A DNA stretch of 64,000 nt from Heterorhizobium halophytocola (GCF_017873095.1 NZ_JAGGJU010000001.1:1-64000), one strand, 5' to 3'. Positions 7,869 to 16,262 are shown, numbered from the stretch's first letter. Program-made: numbers and translations. Notes: generated from the sequence alone by a model not told the origin.

Positions 7869-8201
7869 TCAAAACCCCATATCCGGCGCATAGAAGCAGC
7901 GCGGGGTATTCTCGTCGGGAAACAGGCAGAGATGGTATTCGCTGTCATGCGACTTGCGGGCACGATCCTGCGGCCCGTGGAAGATGTGGGCATGGGTGGC
8001 GAGACGGTGATCGCCGGGCGCCAGCGTCACCTTGTAGCCACCCTGGATGATGCTGACGGACTTGGAGGGGATCTGCTGGCAGTCGCCGCTATGGCCGTCG
8101 CCGTTGCAGCAATAGGAATCGTAGCGCCAGCCGGTCCGCGCCTCATGGGCCGGAACGCTGGATGCGCAGAGCGAGAGGACGGCAGTCAAAAGCACACGCA
8201 T
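7869..8201 (-). CDS. Small secreted Cys-containing protein of unknown function
   Basis: About 110 residues. An N-terminal signal peptide (MRVLLTAVLSLCASSVPAHA-like, cleavage near residue 18-19) precedes a mature part with several Cys and His residues: YDSYCCNGDGHSGDCQQIP early, a central THAHIFHGPQ, and HLCLFPDENTPRCFY near the end. The cysteines suggest disulfides or metal binding in the periplasm. ATG 8201 is chosen because GGGAG lies eight bases upstream and the signal peptide begins there. It stands alone, convergent with the sulfotransferase gene. I do not recognise a named family beyond conserved rhizobial secreted proteins. Confidence 0.7.
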   Translation of the reverse strand: MRVLLTAVLSLCASSVPAHEARTGWRYDSYCCNGDGHSGDCQQIPSKSVSIIQGGYKVTLAPGDHRLATHAHIFHGPQDRARKSHDSEYHLCLFPDENTPRCFYAPDMGF

Positions 8202-8390
8202 GGCGGTGTCTCCCTTGGAAACCTCCGCCATCAACGCAACCACCTTCTGGCGGAACTGCACAATCAGAATAGGCTAAAACAATAATGGCCGCTTGCAAAT
8301 CCCCGGGATATCGCAATGCACAATGAATATCCCTGACGACGGCGGCGAAACGGTGAAATGCGGCACTCCCCTCTTTCCTTGGCCGGCATT

Positions 8391-8400
8391 CTTGGACAAG
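8391..8400. promoter_or_regulatory. Short dyad CTTG-GA-CAAG upstream of puuD
   Basis: A 10-bp palindrome about 35 bases before the puuD start, in the place expected for a promoter or repressor site. It is short, so chance is a real possibility. Confidence 0.25.
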
Positions 8401-8434
8401 GTTAGCCGGTGGACGGCAGGAAAAGAGGTGCCCG

Positions 8435-9673
8435 ATGTATGAATTCGCCATCGCCTGGGAATGGCTGGCCTTTGCCGTGCGCTGGCTGCACGTCATCACC
8501 GCCGTCGCCTGGATCGGTTCCTCCTTCTACTTCATTGCGCTCGATCTCGGCCTGACCAAGCGCGACGGCATGCCCGACGGCGTCTCCGGCGAGGAGTGGC
8601 AGGTGCATGGCGGCGGCTTCTACCATGTGCAGAAATATCTGGTGGCGCCGGCCTCGATGCCGGAACATCTGACCTGGTTCAAATGGGAGAGCTGGATCAC
8701 CTGGATCTCGGGCTTTGCCATGCTCTGCGTCGTCTACTATGGCGGCGCCGATCTCTTCCTCATTGACCATCATGTGCTCGATCTCGCGCCCTGGCAGGCG
8801 ATCGGCCTTTCCATGGCGTCCCTGGCGCTCGGCTGGGTAATCTACGACCTGCTCTGCAAGTCGCCGCTCGGCCACAGCACCTGGGGGCTGATGGCGGTGC
8901 TCTATCTGGTGCTGGTCGCCATGGCCTGGGGCTATGTGCATGTCTTCACCGGCCGCGCCGCCTTCCTGCATCTGGGCGCCTTTACCGCGACGATAATGTC
9001 GGCCAACGTCTTCTTCATCATCATCCCCAACCAGAAGATCGTCGTTGCCGACCTGATCGCCGGGCGCAAGCCGGACCCGGAATATGGCCGCATCGCCAAG
9101 CAGCGCTCGCTGCACAACAACTACCTGACCCTGCCGGTGATCTTCTTCATGCTGTCCAACCATTATCCGCTGGCCTTCGGCACGGCCTATAACTGGATCA
9201 TCGCGGCGCTGGTCTTCCTGATGGGCGTCACCATCCGCCACTGGTTCAACACCACCCACGCCCGCAAGGGACGCCCGACCTGGACCTGGATCGTCACGCT
9301 GCTGCTGTTCATCGTGATTGCCTGGCTGTCGACGGTGAAGACGGACGTGCCGGAAGACGCGGTGTCCGCGCTGTCGCCGACGCAGCAGCGGTTTCTGGCC
9401 GACGCCCATTTCGATGCGGCCCGCGACGTCATCCAGTCGCGCTGTTCGATGTGCCATGCGGCCGAACCGGTCTGGGACGGGGTCGCCCGGGCGCCGAAAA
9501 ACGTGATGTTCGAGACCGACGACGAGATCGCCGCCCATGCGCGCGAGATCTATCTGCAGGCCGGCCGCAGCCACGCCATGCCGCCCGGCAATGTGACCGA
9601 GGTCACACTCAGGGAAAGGGCCGTGCTGACCGCCTGGTATGAAAGCGCAATGCAGGACGAGACCACGCAATGA
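8435..9673 (+). CDS. puuD: PuuD, membrane urate oxidase (urate hydroxylase) with C-terminal cytochrome c domain
   Basis: PuuD oxidises urate to 5-hydroxyisourate at the inner membrane and passes electrons to the respiratory chain instead of directly to oxygen. The 412-residue protein has about eight hydrophobic helices over residues 8-310 (WLHVITAVAWIGSSFYFIAL is the first strong one). Conserved histidines occur in HGGGFYHVQKY. A soluble C-terminal cytochrome c domain has its haem motif CSMCH at residues 337-341 and a distal methionine in SHAMPPGN. AGAGGTG precedes the start. It is the first gene of a forward operon and overlaps guaD by four bases. The downstream enzymes uraH and uraD are both encoded nearby. 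Confidence 0.93.
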   Translation: MYEFAIAWEWLAFAVRWLHVITAVAWIGSSFYFIALDLGLTKRDGMPDGVSGEEWQVHGGGFYHVQKYLVAPASMPEHLTWFKWESWITWISGFAMLCVVYYGGADLFLIDHHVLDLAPWQAIGLSMASLALGWVIYDLLCKSPLGHSTWGLMAVLYLVLVAMAWGYVHVFTGRAAFLHLGAFTATIMSANVFFIIIPNQKIVVADLIAGRKPDPEYGRIAKQRSLHNNYLTLPVIFFMLSNHYPLAFGTAYNWIIAALVFLMGVTIRHWFNTTHARKGRPTWTWIVTLLLFIVIAWLSTVKTDVPEDAVSALSPTQQRFLADAHFDAARDVIQSRCSMCHAAEPVWDGVARAPKNVMFETDDEIAAHAREIYLQAGRSHAMPPGNVTEVTLRERAVLTAWYESAMQDETTQ

Positions 9674-10989
9674 CATCGACCCTCTACCGTGGCCGGCTGC
9701 TCTCCTTTCGCCGCGCGCCCCGCGATGCGCATGATCACGACAGCTATCTCTTCGAGGAAGATGGCGGCCTGCTGGTCGAGAACGGGATGATCGTCGCCAT
9801 GGGGGATTTCCAGGCAGTGCGGGCCGACGCGGCAGACGACGTCGAGGTCATCGACCACCGTCCGCACCTGATCCTGCCCGGCCTGATCGACACCCATGTG
9901 CATTTCCCGCAGATGCAGGTGATCGGCTCCTACGCCGCCAACCTGCTGGAATGGCTGGACACCTATACTTTCCCGGAGGAATGCCGTTTCGTCGAGACCG
10001 CGCATGCGACCCGGATCGCCACGCAGTTCTTCGACGAGTTCTTCCGTCAGGGGACGACGACGGCGGTCGCCTATTGCTCGGTGCACAAGGCCTCGGCCGA
10101 CGCCTTCTTCGCCGAGAGCCTGAAGCGTGGCAGCCTGATGATCGCCGGCAAGGTGATGATGGACCGCGGCGCACCGCAGGGCCTGCTGGACACCGCACAG
10201 ATCGGCTATGACGAGACGCGCCAGGTGATCGCCGACTGGCATGGCCGCGGCCGCAACCATGTCGCCATCACGCCCCGCTTTGCCATTACCTCGACGCCGG
10301 AGCAGATGGGCGCCGCGCAGACCCTGGCGCGCGAATTCCCCGATCTCTACATCCAGACGCATCTGTCGGAAAACCGCGACGAGATCGCCTATACCTGTTC
10401 GCTCTACCCGGACGCGGCCGACTATACCGATATCTACGATCGCTACGGTCTGCTCGGGCAGAAGAGCCTGTTCGGCCATGCGATCCACCTGTCGGAACGC
10501 GAGGCGGATGCGCTGTCGGACAGCGGCTCGGTGCTGGTCCACTGCCCGACCTCGAACCTTTTCCTCGGCTCCGGCCTGTTTCCGATGCGCACATATCAGC
10601 GCCGCGACAAGCCACTCAGGATCGCGGTCGCCACCGATATCGGCGGCGGCACCAGCTATTCCATGCTGAAGACGCTGGATGAAGCCTACAAGATCCAGCA
10701 GTTGCTGGGCGAGCGCCTGAACCCGCTGGAAAGCGCCTACATGATGACCCGCGGCAATGCCGAGGCGCTGTCGCTGGAAGACCGCATCGGCACGCTGGAG
10801 CCCGGCACCGACGCCGATTTCATCGTCGTCGATTCCGCCGCCACCCCGGCGATGAAGCTGCGAATGGAGACCGTGCGATCGATCGGCGAGGAACTGTTCC
10901 TGCTGCAGGCGCTCGGGGACGACCGGGCGATCGCCGAAACCTATGTGGCGGGCCGGCCGATGAAGAGCGTGGCCGGCGGGACGGACTGA
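9670..10989 (+). CDS. guaD: Guanine deaminase
   Basis: The enzyme hydrolyses guanine to xanthine and ammonia, feeding xanthine dehydrogenase and then PuuD. It is a 439-residue amidohydrolase-superfamily TIM barrel. The zinc site starts with PGLIDTHVHFPQ (His76, His78). Later metal and catalytic residues lie in IQTHLSENRDEI, FGHAIHLSE and ATDIGGGTSYSM. Length fits the GuaD family. The start ATG overlaps the puuD stop by four bases and its own stop overlaps the next gene by one, so the genes are translationally coupled. No unusual feature is seen. Confidence 0.93.
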   Translation: MTSTLYRGRLLSFRRAPRDAHDHDSYLFEEDGGLLVENGMIVAMGDFQAVRADAADDVEVIDHRPHLILPGLIDTHVHFPQMQVIGSYAANLLEWLDTYTFPEECRFVETAHATRIATQFFDEFFRQGTTTAVAYCSVHKASADAFFAESLKRGSLMIAGKVMMDRGAPQGLLDTAQIGYDETRQVIADWHGRGRNHVAITPRFAITSTPEQMGAAQTLAREFPDLYIQTHLSENRDEIAYTCSLYPDAADYTDIYDRYGLLGQKSLFGHAIHLSEREADALSDSGSVLVHCPTSNLFLGSGLFPMRTYQRRDKPLRIAVATDIGGGTSYSMLKTLDEAYKIQQLLGERLNPLESAYMMTRGNAEALSLEDRIGTLEPGTDADFIVVDSAATPAMKLRMETVRSIGEELFLLQALGDDRAIAETYVAGRPMKSVAGGTD

Positions 10990-11420
10990 TGCTGGTCAAT
11001 CTGAGCCTCGGCACGCTGATGATCTCGGTAACGGTGGTAATCCACACCTTCGGCCTGATTGGCATCACCTATGCCATGGGCCGGATCACCGCGCTGTTTC
11101 GCAACCGCCAGCATCGCAGCCGCATCCTGGCGATGAACACGGTGGTTCTCGGCGTCTTCGGCGTGCTGACGGCGGAAATCTGGTTCTGGGCGATGTGCTA
11201 CCACCTGATCGGCTTCACCGGCAGCTTCGCCGACGCGCTCTATTTCGCCACCATCACCTTTTCCACCGTCGGCTATGGCGACATCGTGCCGCCGGAGGAA
11301 TGGCGGATGCTGGCCGCACTGGAAGGCATCAACGGCTTCCTGCTGATCGGCTGGTCCACCGCCTATCTCGTCACCGCCGGCATCCGCGTCGGGCCGTTCC
11401 GGTCCGGCGAGCATTTCTGA
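10989..11420 (+). CDS. Two-helix K+ channel-like membrane protein
   Basis: A 143-residue membrane protein with hydrophobic segments at about residues 6-28 and 48-72, a pore helix and selectivity filter (ATITFSTVGYGDIVPP; TVGYGD at 93-98), and a last helix at about 108-128. The filter is the canonical K+ channel signature. There is no RCK or cyclic-nucleotide domain, so gating would rest on the pore alone. It starts within the guaD stop codon and sits 32 bases before the next gene, firmly inside the purine operon. Why a K+ channel belongs there is unknown; a role in membrane potential near PuuD or in solute movement is speculation. Confidence 0.82.
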   Translation: MLVNLSLGTLMISVTVVIHTFGLIGITYAMGRITALFRNRQHRSRILAMNTVVLGVFGVLTAEIWFWAMCYHLIGFTGSFADALYFATITFSTVGYGDIVPPEEWRMLAALEGINGFLLIGWSTAYLVTAGIRVGPFRSGEHF

Positions 11421-11452
11421 CCCTCTCCCTCCCCTGTCCGGATCCCCTGCCC

Positions 11453-12592
11453 ATGCCCCCCGTCCTTGAAATCGCCGACCTCAAGCAACAGGCGCGCAGG
11501 CGCGTGCCGAAGCTGTTCTTCGACTATGTCGATTCCGGCTCCTATACCGAATCCACCTACCGGGCGAATGAGGAGGACTTTCGGGCGATCCAGTTTCGCC
11601 AGCGGGTGATGGTCGATGTCTCCAGCCGCTCGCAGGCCTCGACCATGATGAGCGAGCCCGTCAGCATGCCGGTCGGTCTGGCGCCCACCGGGCTTTGCGG
11701 CATGCAGCGTGCCGACGGCGAGATCCTCGCCGCAAAGGCCGCGGAAGCCTATGGTGTGCCCTATATCCTCTCGACGATGAGCATCTGCTCGATCGAGGAC
11801 GTCGCGGCGCACACGACGAAGCCCTTCTGGTTCCAGCTCTACGTGATGCGCGACCGCGATTTCGTCCGCGCGCTGATCGAGCGGGCGCGCAAGGCGAAAT
11901 GCTCGGTGCTGGTGCTGACCGTCGACCTGGCGATGATGGGCCAGCGGCACAAGGACAGGCGCAATGGCCTGAGCGCCCCGCCGCGGCTGATCCCCCGCCA
12001 CCTGATGCAGATGGCCATGCGGCCGGGCTGGTGCCTCAACATGGCGACCACGAGGCGCTGGACCTTCGGCAATATCTACGGCCATGTGAAGGAGGTGACC
12101 GATCTCGCCACCCTGAACGACTGGACGATGCGCCAGCACGACGACAGCCTGACCTGGGCCGATGTCGCCTGGATCAAGGAACAGTGGGGCGGCCCCTTGA
12201 TCGTCAAGGGCGTGCTCGACCCCGACGACGCGCTGGCCGCGGTCGATGCCGGCGCCGACGGGGTGATCGTCTCCAACCATGGCGGACGCCAGCTCGACGG
12301 CGCGCCCTCGACCATCTCCGCTTTGCCCGCCATCGTCTCGGCCGTCGGCGACAGGACACAGGTCTTCATCGACAGCGGTATCCGCTCCGGCCAGGACGTG
12401 CTACGGGCCTTGGCGCTCGGCGCAAAGGGCACCTTCATCGGCCGTGCCTTCCTCTGGGGGCTTGCCGCCCGGGGCCAGCCGGGCGTGACGCTGGCGCTCG
12501 ACATCATCCGCAGGGAAATGGACGTGACCATGGGCCTGTGCAGCCGCCCTGCGATTGCCGATATCGACGGCAGCATGCTGATGGGGGCGTGA
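11453..12592 (+). CDS. FMN-dependent alpha-hydroxy-acid dehydrogenase (LldD/glycolate-oxidase family)
   Basis: Members oxidise L-2-hydroxy acids to 2-keto acids with FMN. The 379-residue protein is a TIM barrel with VGLAPTGLCGMQRADGE near the N-terminus, LTVDLAMMGQRHKDRRNG in the middle, the substrate lysine in PLIVKGVL and the catalytic histidine in SNHGGRQLDG (His276), followed by the FMN phosphate loop DSGIRSGQDVLRA and GRAFLWGL. The start ATG 11453 is where homology begins. It is the last gene of the puuD-guaD operon. Given the locus, glyoxylate or glycolate-type chemistry at the end of the ureide pathway is possible. L-lactate is the usual substrate of the best-known members. Confidence 0.88.
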   Translation: MPPVLEIADLKQQARRRVPKLFFDYVDSGSYTESTYRANEEDFRAIQFRQRVMVDVSSRSQASTMMSEPVSMPVGLAPTGLCGMQRADGEILAAKAAEAYGVPYILSTMSICSIEDVAAHTTKPFWFQLYVMRDRDFVRALIERARKAKCSVLVLTVDLAMMGQRHKDRRNGLSAPPRLIPRHLMQMAMRPGWCLNMATTRRWTFGNIYGHVKEVTDLATLNDWTMRQHDDSLTWADVAWIKEQWGGPLIVKGVLDPDDALAAVDAGADGVIVSNHGGRQLDGAPSTISALPAIVSAVGDRTQVFIDSGIRSGQDVLRALALGAKGTFIGRAFLWGLAARGQPGVTLALDIIRREMDVTMGLCSRPAIADIDGSMLMGA

Positions 12593-12596
12593 GGCC

Positions 12597-13331
12597 TCAG
12601 CCGACCCAACCGGTGGACAAGACCGCCGCCCAGTCTTCGAAGCCCCGGGAGCGGGCAATCTTGGCGGCCGCCAGATTGTCGTAGGGCACCTGGCGGAAGG
12701 TCGGCTGGAAACCGCGCGGCGTCTTTTCCACGATCGCATAGCAGGCGAAGGGCGTTCCCTGCTGCATGAGGTGATCGACGGGCTTGTGATAGGCAAAGCC
12801 CGGACAACCGACACTGCCGGGATTGACCACCAGCCGGCTGCCGCTCAGCAAGACCGCCCGCTGGATGTGGGTATGGCCGCACAGGATCAGCGGATAATCG
12901 ACGCCAACCGCCTGCTGCTCGATGAATTCCCGCGACGCCATGTGAAAATGCCCGTTCGGCGACAGCGTCTCCAGCCAGCCTGTGACATCATCCGATGGCG
13001 TCGCGTGGCACAGCAATACCTCCTCGCGAAACATCGAAAGCGTCAGCGGAAGCTGGTGCAGCCAGTCGATGTCCGTCTTTGAAAGCAGCGGATGGGCCGG
13101 GCGTTCCCAGTCGCCCGTCGCGTCCTCGAGCAGGGCGCGGTCGTGGTTGCCCCGGACGGTCGGAAGGTCGAGCGGACGCAAGATATCGGCAGTCTTTCCC
13201 GCATCGACAGGTCCGGAAAAGACGTCGCCGAGATTGACGATGTGGCGGATGCCCAGACCTTCGATATCGGCCAGCACCGCCTGAAGCGCCAGGTGGTTGC
13301 CGTGGATGTCGGCGATCGCTGCGAACCGCAT
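12597..13331 (-). CDS. Metallophosphoesterase, YfcE/MJ0936-type (copy 2 of a tandem pair)
   Basis: A 244-residue calcineurin-like phosphoesterase. The metal-binding motifs appear in order: MRFAAIADIHGN (residues 1-12), VNLGDVFSGP, VRGNHDR, LCHATP and CGHTHIQ, then VVNPGSVGCPG. GGGAGG lies before ATG 13331. It resembles the next gene upstream (13443-14183) across its whole length, so the two arose by duplication, with a hairpin repeat element between them. It ends the reverse unit starting at mntA, only four bases from the end of the convergent operon at 12592. The substrate is unknown; relatives act on phosphodiesters or phosphoproteins. Confidence 0.85.
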   Translation of the reverse strand: MRFAAIADIHGNHLALQAVLADIEGLGIRHIVNLGDVFSGPVDAGKTADILRPLDLPTVRGNHDRALLEDATGDWERPAHPLLSKTDIDWLHQLPLTLSMFREEVLLCHATPSDDVTGWLETLSPNGHFHMASREFIEQQAVGVDYPLILCGHTHIQRAVLLSGSRLVVNPGSVGCPGFAYHKPVDHLMQQGTPFACYAIVEKTPRGFQPTFRQVPYDNLAAAKIARSRGFEDWAAVLSTGWVG

Positions 13332-13344
13332 GGCAGTCCTCCCT

Positions 13345-13442
13345 CGCATTTCCAGAAAAAGTGCAGTCGCGGTTTTCCGTCCGGAAATGCGTATACGCAA
13401 AAAGCTGGGGCACGTCCGGTGAACGCGTGTTACCGGACAACT
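13345..13442. repeat. Dispersed double-hairpin repeat, copy A
   Basis: This element contains GTCGCGGTTTTCCGTCCGG, then GCACGTCCGGTGAACGCG and ACCGGAC. It forms two stem-loops: TTTCC-GTCC-GGAAA, and GTCCGGT (13414-13420) with ACCGGAC (13432-13438). Related copies lie at 21027-21124 and 44771-44880. It separates the two metallophosphoesterase genes. Confidence 0.7.
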
Positions 13443-14183
13443 CTAGCGGATGAACCCGTCCTTCAGCCCGCTCGCCCATTCCGGGCGACCATTGTCGCGG
13501 GCAAGATCGGACATGGCCATATTGTCGTATTCGACCTGCTGGAAGGCGATGTGCCAGTGGTTGTCGATCTTGTCGCAGATGACGTAGCAGGCGCGCGGGT
13601 GGCCGACCTCGACCTTGTGCGGCACCGGCATGTCGTCGTCATAGGCCGGGCAGCCGACGCTGCCCGGATTGACCACCAGACGCCCATCGGAAAGACGGGC
13701 CGAACGCGCGATATGGCTGTGGGCGCAGAGGATCAGGCTTTCGCCGATGCCGCGCGCCAGCCGCTCCACCTCTTCCATCACCTGCGGGCGAATATTGCCG
13801 TCGCTGTCGACGGTTTCGAGAAAATAGACATCGTCGTCCTGCGGCGTCGCGTGACAGAGATAGACCTCGTCCAGGAACACCCTGTCGAAAGGCAGCGCCC
13901 GCAGCCAGGCAAAGGCCGCCGCGTCCAGCTGGCCATGGGCATGCGCATCCGACGGTCCAAGTGTGTCGACCGGGTTCTCGACGAGATAGCGGTCGTGATT
14001 GCCGCGCACGGTCGGGATATCGAGATCCTTCAGGATCGCGAAGGTGCGGTCGGCCCTGAGCGGCCCGGAGAAACAGTCGCCGAGATTGACGATCCGGTCG
14101 ATGCCCTGGCCGGCGATATGGTCGAGGACCGCCCGCAGCGCCAGATCATTGCCATGAATGTCGGCGATGGCGGCAAACCGCAT
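13443..14183 (-). CDS. Metallophosphoesterase, YfcE/MJ0936-type (copy 1 of a tandem pair)
   Basis: A 246-residue phosphoesterase with the same motif order as its neighbour: MRFAAIADIHGN, VNLGDCFSGPL, VRGNHDRYL, LCHATPQDD, CAHSHIA and VVNPGSVGCPA. The second metal-binding histidine motif reads AHSH instead of GHTH. ATG 14183 begins one base beyond the uraH stop; the longer frame (to 14213) would overlap uraH, so it is not used. Tight packing behind allA and uraH implies co-transcription with ureide genes. No role in purine breakdown is established for this family, so function is left open. Confidence 0.85.
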   Translation of the reverse strand: MRFAAIADIHGNDLALRAVLDHIAGQGIDRIVNLGDCFSGPLRADRTFAILKDLDIPTVRGNHDRYLVENPVDTLGPSDAHAHGQLDAAAFAWLRALPFDRVFLDEVYLCHATPQDDDVYFLETVDSDGNIRPQVMEEVERLARGIGESLILCAHSHIARSARLSDGRLVVNPGSVGCPAYDDDMPVPHKVEVGHPRACYVICDKIDNHWHIAFQQVEYDNMAMSDLARDNGRPEWASGLKDGFIR

Positions 14184-14184
14184 C

Positions 14185-14541
14185 TCAGCTGCCCCGATAG
14201 GTCGAATAGCCATAGGGCGAAATCAGCAGCGGCACATGGTAATGTGCCGTCGTGTCGGAAATGCCGAAGCGGATCGGAATAACGTCGAGAAAGGGCGGAT
14301 CGGCGAGCGTGATGCCGACGCGCTTCAGATAGTCGCCGGCATGAAAGATCAGCTCGTAGGTGCCGACCTGGAATTCGTCGCCCACCAGGATGGCGCCGTC
14401 GTCGATCCGGCCGTCGTCATTGGTGACCACGGTGCGGATCAGCTCCGGCTCCTCGCCGCGCATGCGCACCAGCTGGATCTTCATGCCCCTCGCCGGCCGG
14501 CCGAGCGCGGTGTCGAGCACATGGGTGGTGAGACCGGTCAT
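14185..14541 (-). CDS. uraH: 5-hydroxyisourate hydrolase (transthyretin-like)
   Basis: HIUase opens 5-hydroxyisourate, the product of PuuD, to OHCU, which UraD then decarboxylates to S-allantoin. The 118-residue protein has the family N-terminus [17 protein letters not shown] with catalytic His7, the middle arginine motif in [25 protein letters not shown] near the end, and the diagnostic C-terminal YRGS that separates HIUases from transthyretins. Its start codon overlaps the allA stop by four bases (stop at 14538). Neighbours on both sides of the pathway lie within 8 kb. Confidence 0.95.
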   Translation of the reverse strand: MTGLTTHVLDTALGRPARGMKIQLVRMRGEEPELIRTVVTNDDGRIDDGAILVGDEFQVGTYELIFHAGDYLKRVGITLADPPFLDVIPIRFGISDTTAHYHVPLLISPYGYSTYRGS

Positions 14542-15044
14542 AGATGCGGCTCCAGAATGGTGAAAGGCTCCTCGAAGAAGAACTCCTCCAGATTGTTGCC
14601 CGGCCCGTCACGGTCGACGACGAGAAAGTCGCAGACCCCGCCGATCGCCATCAGCGGATGGTGCCAGACATTGCGGTGATAATTGACGCCCTGCCCCGGT
14701 CTGGCAAGGAAAACCTGCGGCCGGCCGGGCCGGCCCTCGTCATCGGCCGACACCGCGACCAGGAACGGCCGGGCCGACAGCGGCGAAAAGCTCTGGCTGC
14801 CGAGCGGATGACGCTCCATCATGGTGACCGCATAGGGAAAGCTGCGCGGCTGACCACGAAAGATGTTGAGGATCACGCGGGCGCCCTCGCCCGTGACATC
14901 CGCCTGCGCCAGCCCGTGAAACCGCTCGGTCGTGCCGCCATTGATCAGCCGGACGGTCGCCGGATCGGCCTCGATCACCGCGCCGAACGGGGCGAAGGTC
15001 GCGGCCGAGAGCGGCGCGATGGACAGGAGGTCGGGCACGGTCAT
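14538..15044 (-). CDS. allA: Ureidoglycolate lyase
   Basis: AllA splits ureidoglycolate into glyoxylate and urea. The 168-residue cupin-like protein shows [12 protein letters not shown] at the N-terminus, the arginine-rich central [25 protein letters not shown] and the C-terminal [16 protein letters not shown] motif. ATG 15044 has GGGAG two to three bases upstream, a short spacing. The start overlaps the place where hepT would end if its frameshift were repaired (ATGA), suggesting translational coupling to the toxin-antitoxin genes. An allantoate-hydrolysing enzyme (AllC) is not seen in this window. Confidence 0.92.
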   Translation of the reverse strand: MTVPDLLSIAPLSAATFAPFGAVIEADPATVRLINGGTTERFHGLAQADVTGEGARVILNIFRGQPRSFPYAVTMMERHPLGSQSFSPLSARPFLVAVSADDEGRPGRPQVFLARPGQGVNYHRNVWHHPLMAIGGVCDFLVVDRDGPGNNLEEFFFEEPFTILEPHL

Positions 15045-15405
15045 TCTCCCTGGATATGAATGTCGAGCATGGCGTCGATCTGGGTGACAGATCACGCGTC
15101 TGGTTTTTGGCAGCATCGTAGACGCGCTCCAGATCTATCTCGAAATAGCCATGCGCCATGCGGTTGCGCATGCCCCGCATCATCGACCAGGCTATCTCCG
15201 GGTGATCGGCAACGAAATCGGGCGCTGTGTTGAGAAGCTCGATGGCCGTTTCCAGCGTCATCAGCAGGGTCATTCCGACCGCCCGCTGTACCAGTACATC
15301 GGAAAGAAAGTCGTCCCGGCCGATATCGGCGACCATGTCGCACGCCTCCTGTGCCGTGGTGCGCATTCTCCTCAACAGGAAAACGATCCGCTCGGCCGCG
15401 ATCAT
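15041..15405 (-). pseudogene. hepT: HepT-type toxin (HEPN, DUF86), frameshifted near the 3' end
   Basis: HepT proteins are HEPN-domain RNases paired with MntA. The catalytic motif R-x4-H-x-Y is present as RNRMAHGY, preceded by AVGMTLLMTLETAIELLN and SMMRGM. Reading from ATG 15405, the frame stays open far past the expected end, giving 221 residues that overlap allA. A shift near 15085-15090 restores [15 protein letters not shown] and a stop overlapping the allA start, for about 121 residues, the normal HepT length. So the gene carries either a real late frameshift or a base error. The active site is intact upstream of it. The start overlaps the mntA stop (ATGA). Confidence 0.7.
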
Positions 15406-15695
15406 ATGGCGACGGCTTCCGACAGGATCCGGCCGCGCAACTCCTGTGGGACCTCGCGCACGGTCATCACCTGCACGGGTGTCGGCTTGAGCAACTGTTC
15501 CAAATCATCGAGCAAGCCACCGAGATCGAGCAGCGTGGCCTCAGGCAGGGCATCGACGAGAATGTCGAGATCGCTGTGCTCGCCGTCCTCGCCGCGGGCA
15601 ACCGAGCCGAAGACACGCGGGTTTACCGCCTTGTGACGCAGGGTCACGGCGCGGATCGCTGCGCGATTCTTCTCAAGCACTTCCGACGGTTTCAT
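15402..15695 (-). CDS. mntA: MntA-type antitoxin, minimal nucleotidyltransferase
   Basis: MntA neutralises HepT by adding AMP to a tyrosine of the toxin (type VII toxin-antitoxin). The 97-residue protein has the nucleotidyltransferase signature GS-x10-D-x-D, visible as GSVARGEDGEHSDLDILVD (Gly30-Ser31, Asp42, Asp44), and a short helical C-terminus. ATG 15695 follows AGGAG at nine bases; a GTG codon just before it is less likely. The gene is the first of a reverse unit leading through hepT into allA, uraH and the phosphoesterases. No repeats or transposase flank it. Confidence 0.9.
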   Translation of the reverse strand: MKPSEVLEKNRAAIRAVTLRHKAVNPRVFGSVARGEDGEHSDLDILVDALPEATLLDLGGLLDDLEQLLKPTPVQVMTVREVPQELRGRILSEAVAI

Positions 15696-15749
15696 CACCT
15701 CGATCTCCTGTCTGCAGTATAGGCGAGCGGGCCGATCCGTAAAGCGGCA

Positions 15750-16262
15750 TCAGGCGTCGAAGACCATCAGCAGATTGTCGGAGCGCCAGTGTTTGCCGGG
15801 ATCGACATAGGCGCCGGCAATGCGCCCGCCCATGGCCTGATAGAAGGCGATCGCCGGATCATTGCCGCGCACCACGCCGAGGCCGACGCCGCGCGCACCT
15901 TGCGCCAGAAGCAGCGCCTTGACGTGCTCGAGCAGCAGCCGACCGAGCCCCTGCCGCTTGACGTCCGGCGCGACATAGAGCGAACCGATCTCGGCCCGCC
16001 CTTCATAGACCGGCGGCGCCTGCAGCATGCCGGCACCGAAGCCGGCGATCCGGCCCGCCTGTTCGGCGACAATCACCGGGCTGTCGGCCAGGGCCTCGCG
16101 AATGCGCGCCTGCCAGAGCGGCAGGCGATAGGCCTCGGTCAGCGTTGCGACCGCGTGCGGCGGCGCCAGGTGACGATAGGTCTGGCGCCACACCGCCACA
16201 TGGAGCGCGGCGATGGTTTCGGCGTCGGAAAGCGTGGCGGGGCGCAGGTAAAAGGAGGTCAT
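15750..16262 (-). CDS. GNAT-family N-acetyltransferase
   Basis: A 170-residue acetyltransferase with the acetyl-CoA-binding signature: IGSLYVAPDVKRQGLGRLLLEHV contains the R/Q-x-x-G-x-G/A loop (RQGLGR). It is followed by GVGLGVVRGNDPAIAFYQAMGG, the usual beta-bulge and C-terminal helix. The substrate cannot be read from the sequence. ATG 16262 begins the homology; a longer in-frame start at 16319 exists, and neither has a clear RBS. It lies between mntA and glnII on the same strand, with a terminator upstream, so it is probably its own transcript. Confidence 0.85.
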   Translation of the reverse strand: MTSFYLRPATLSDAETIAALHVAVWRQTYRHLAPPHAVATLTEAYRLPLWQARIREALADSPVIVAEQAGRIAGFGAGMLQAPPVYEGRAEIGSLYVAPDVKRQGLGRLLLEHVKALLLAQGARGVGLGVVRGNDPAIAFYQAMGGRIAGAYVDPGKHWRSDNLLMVFDA

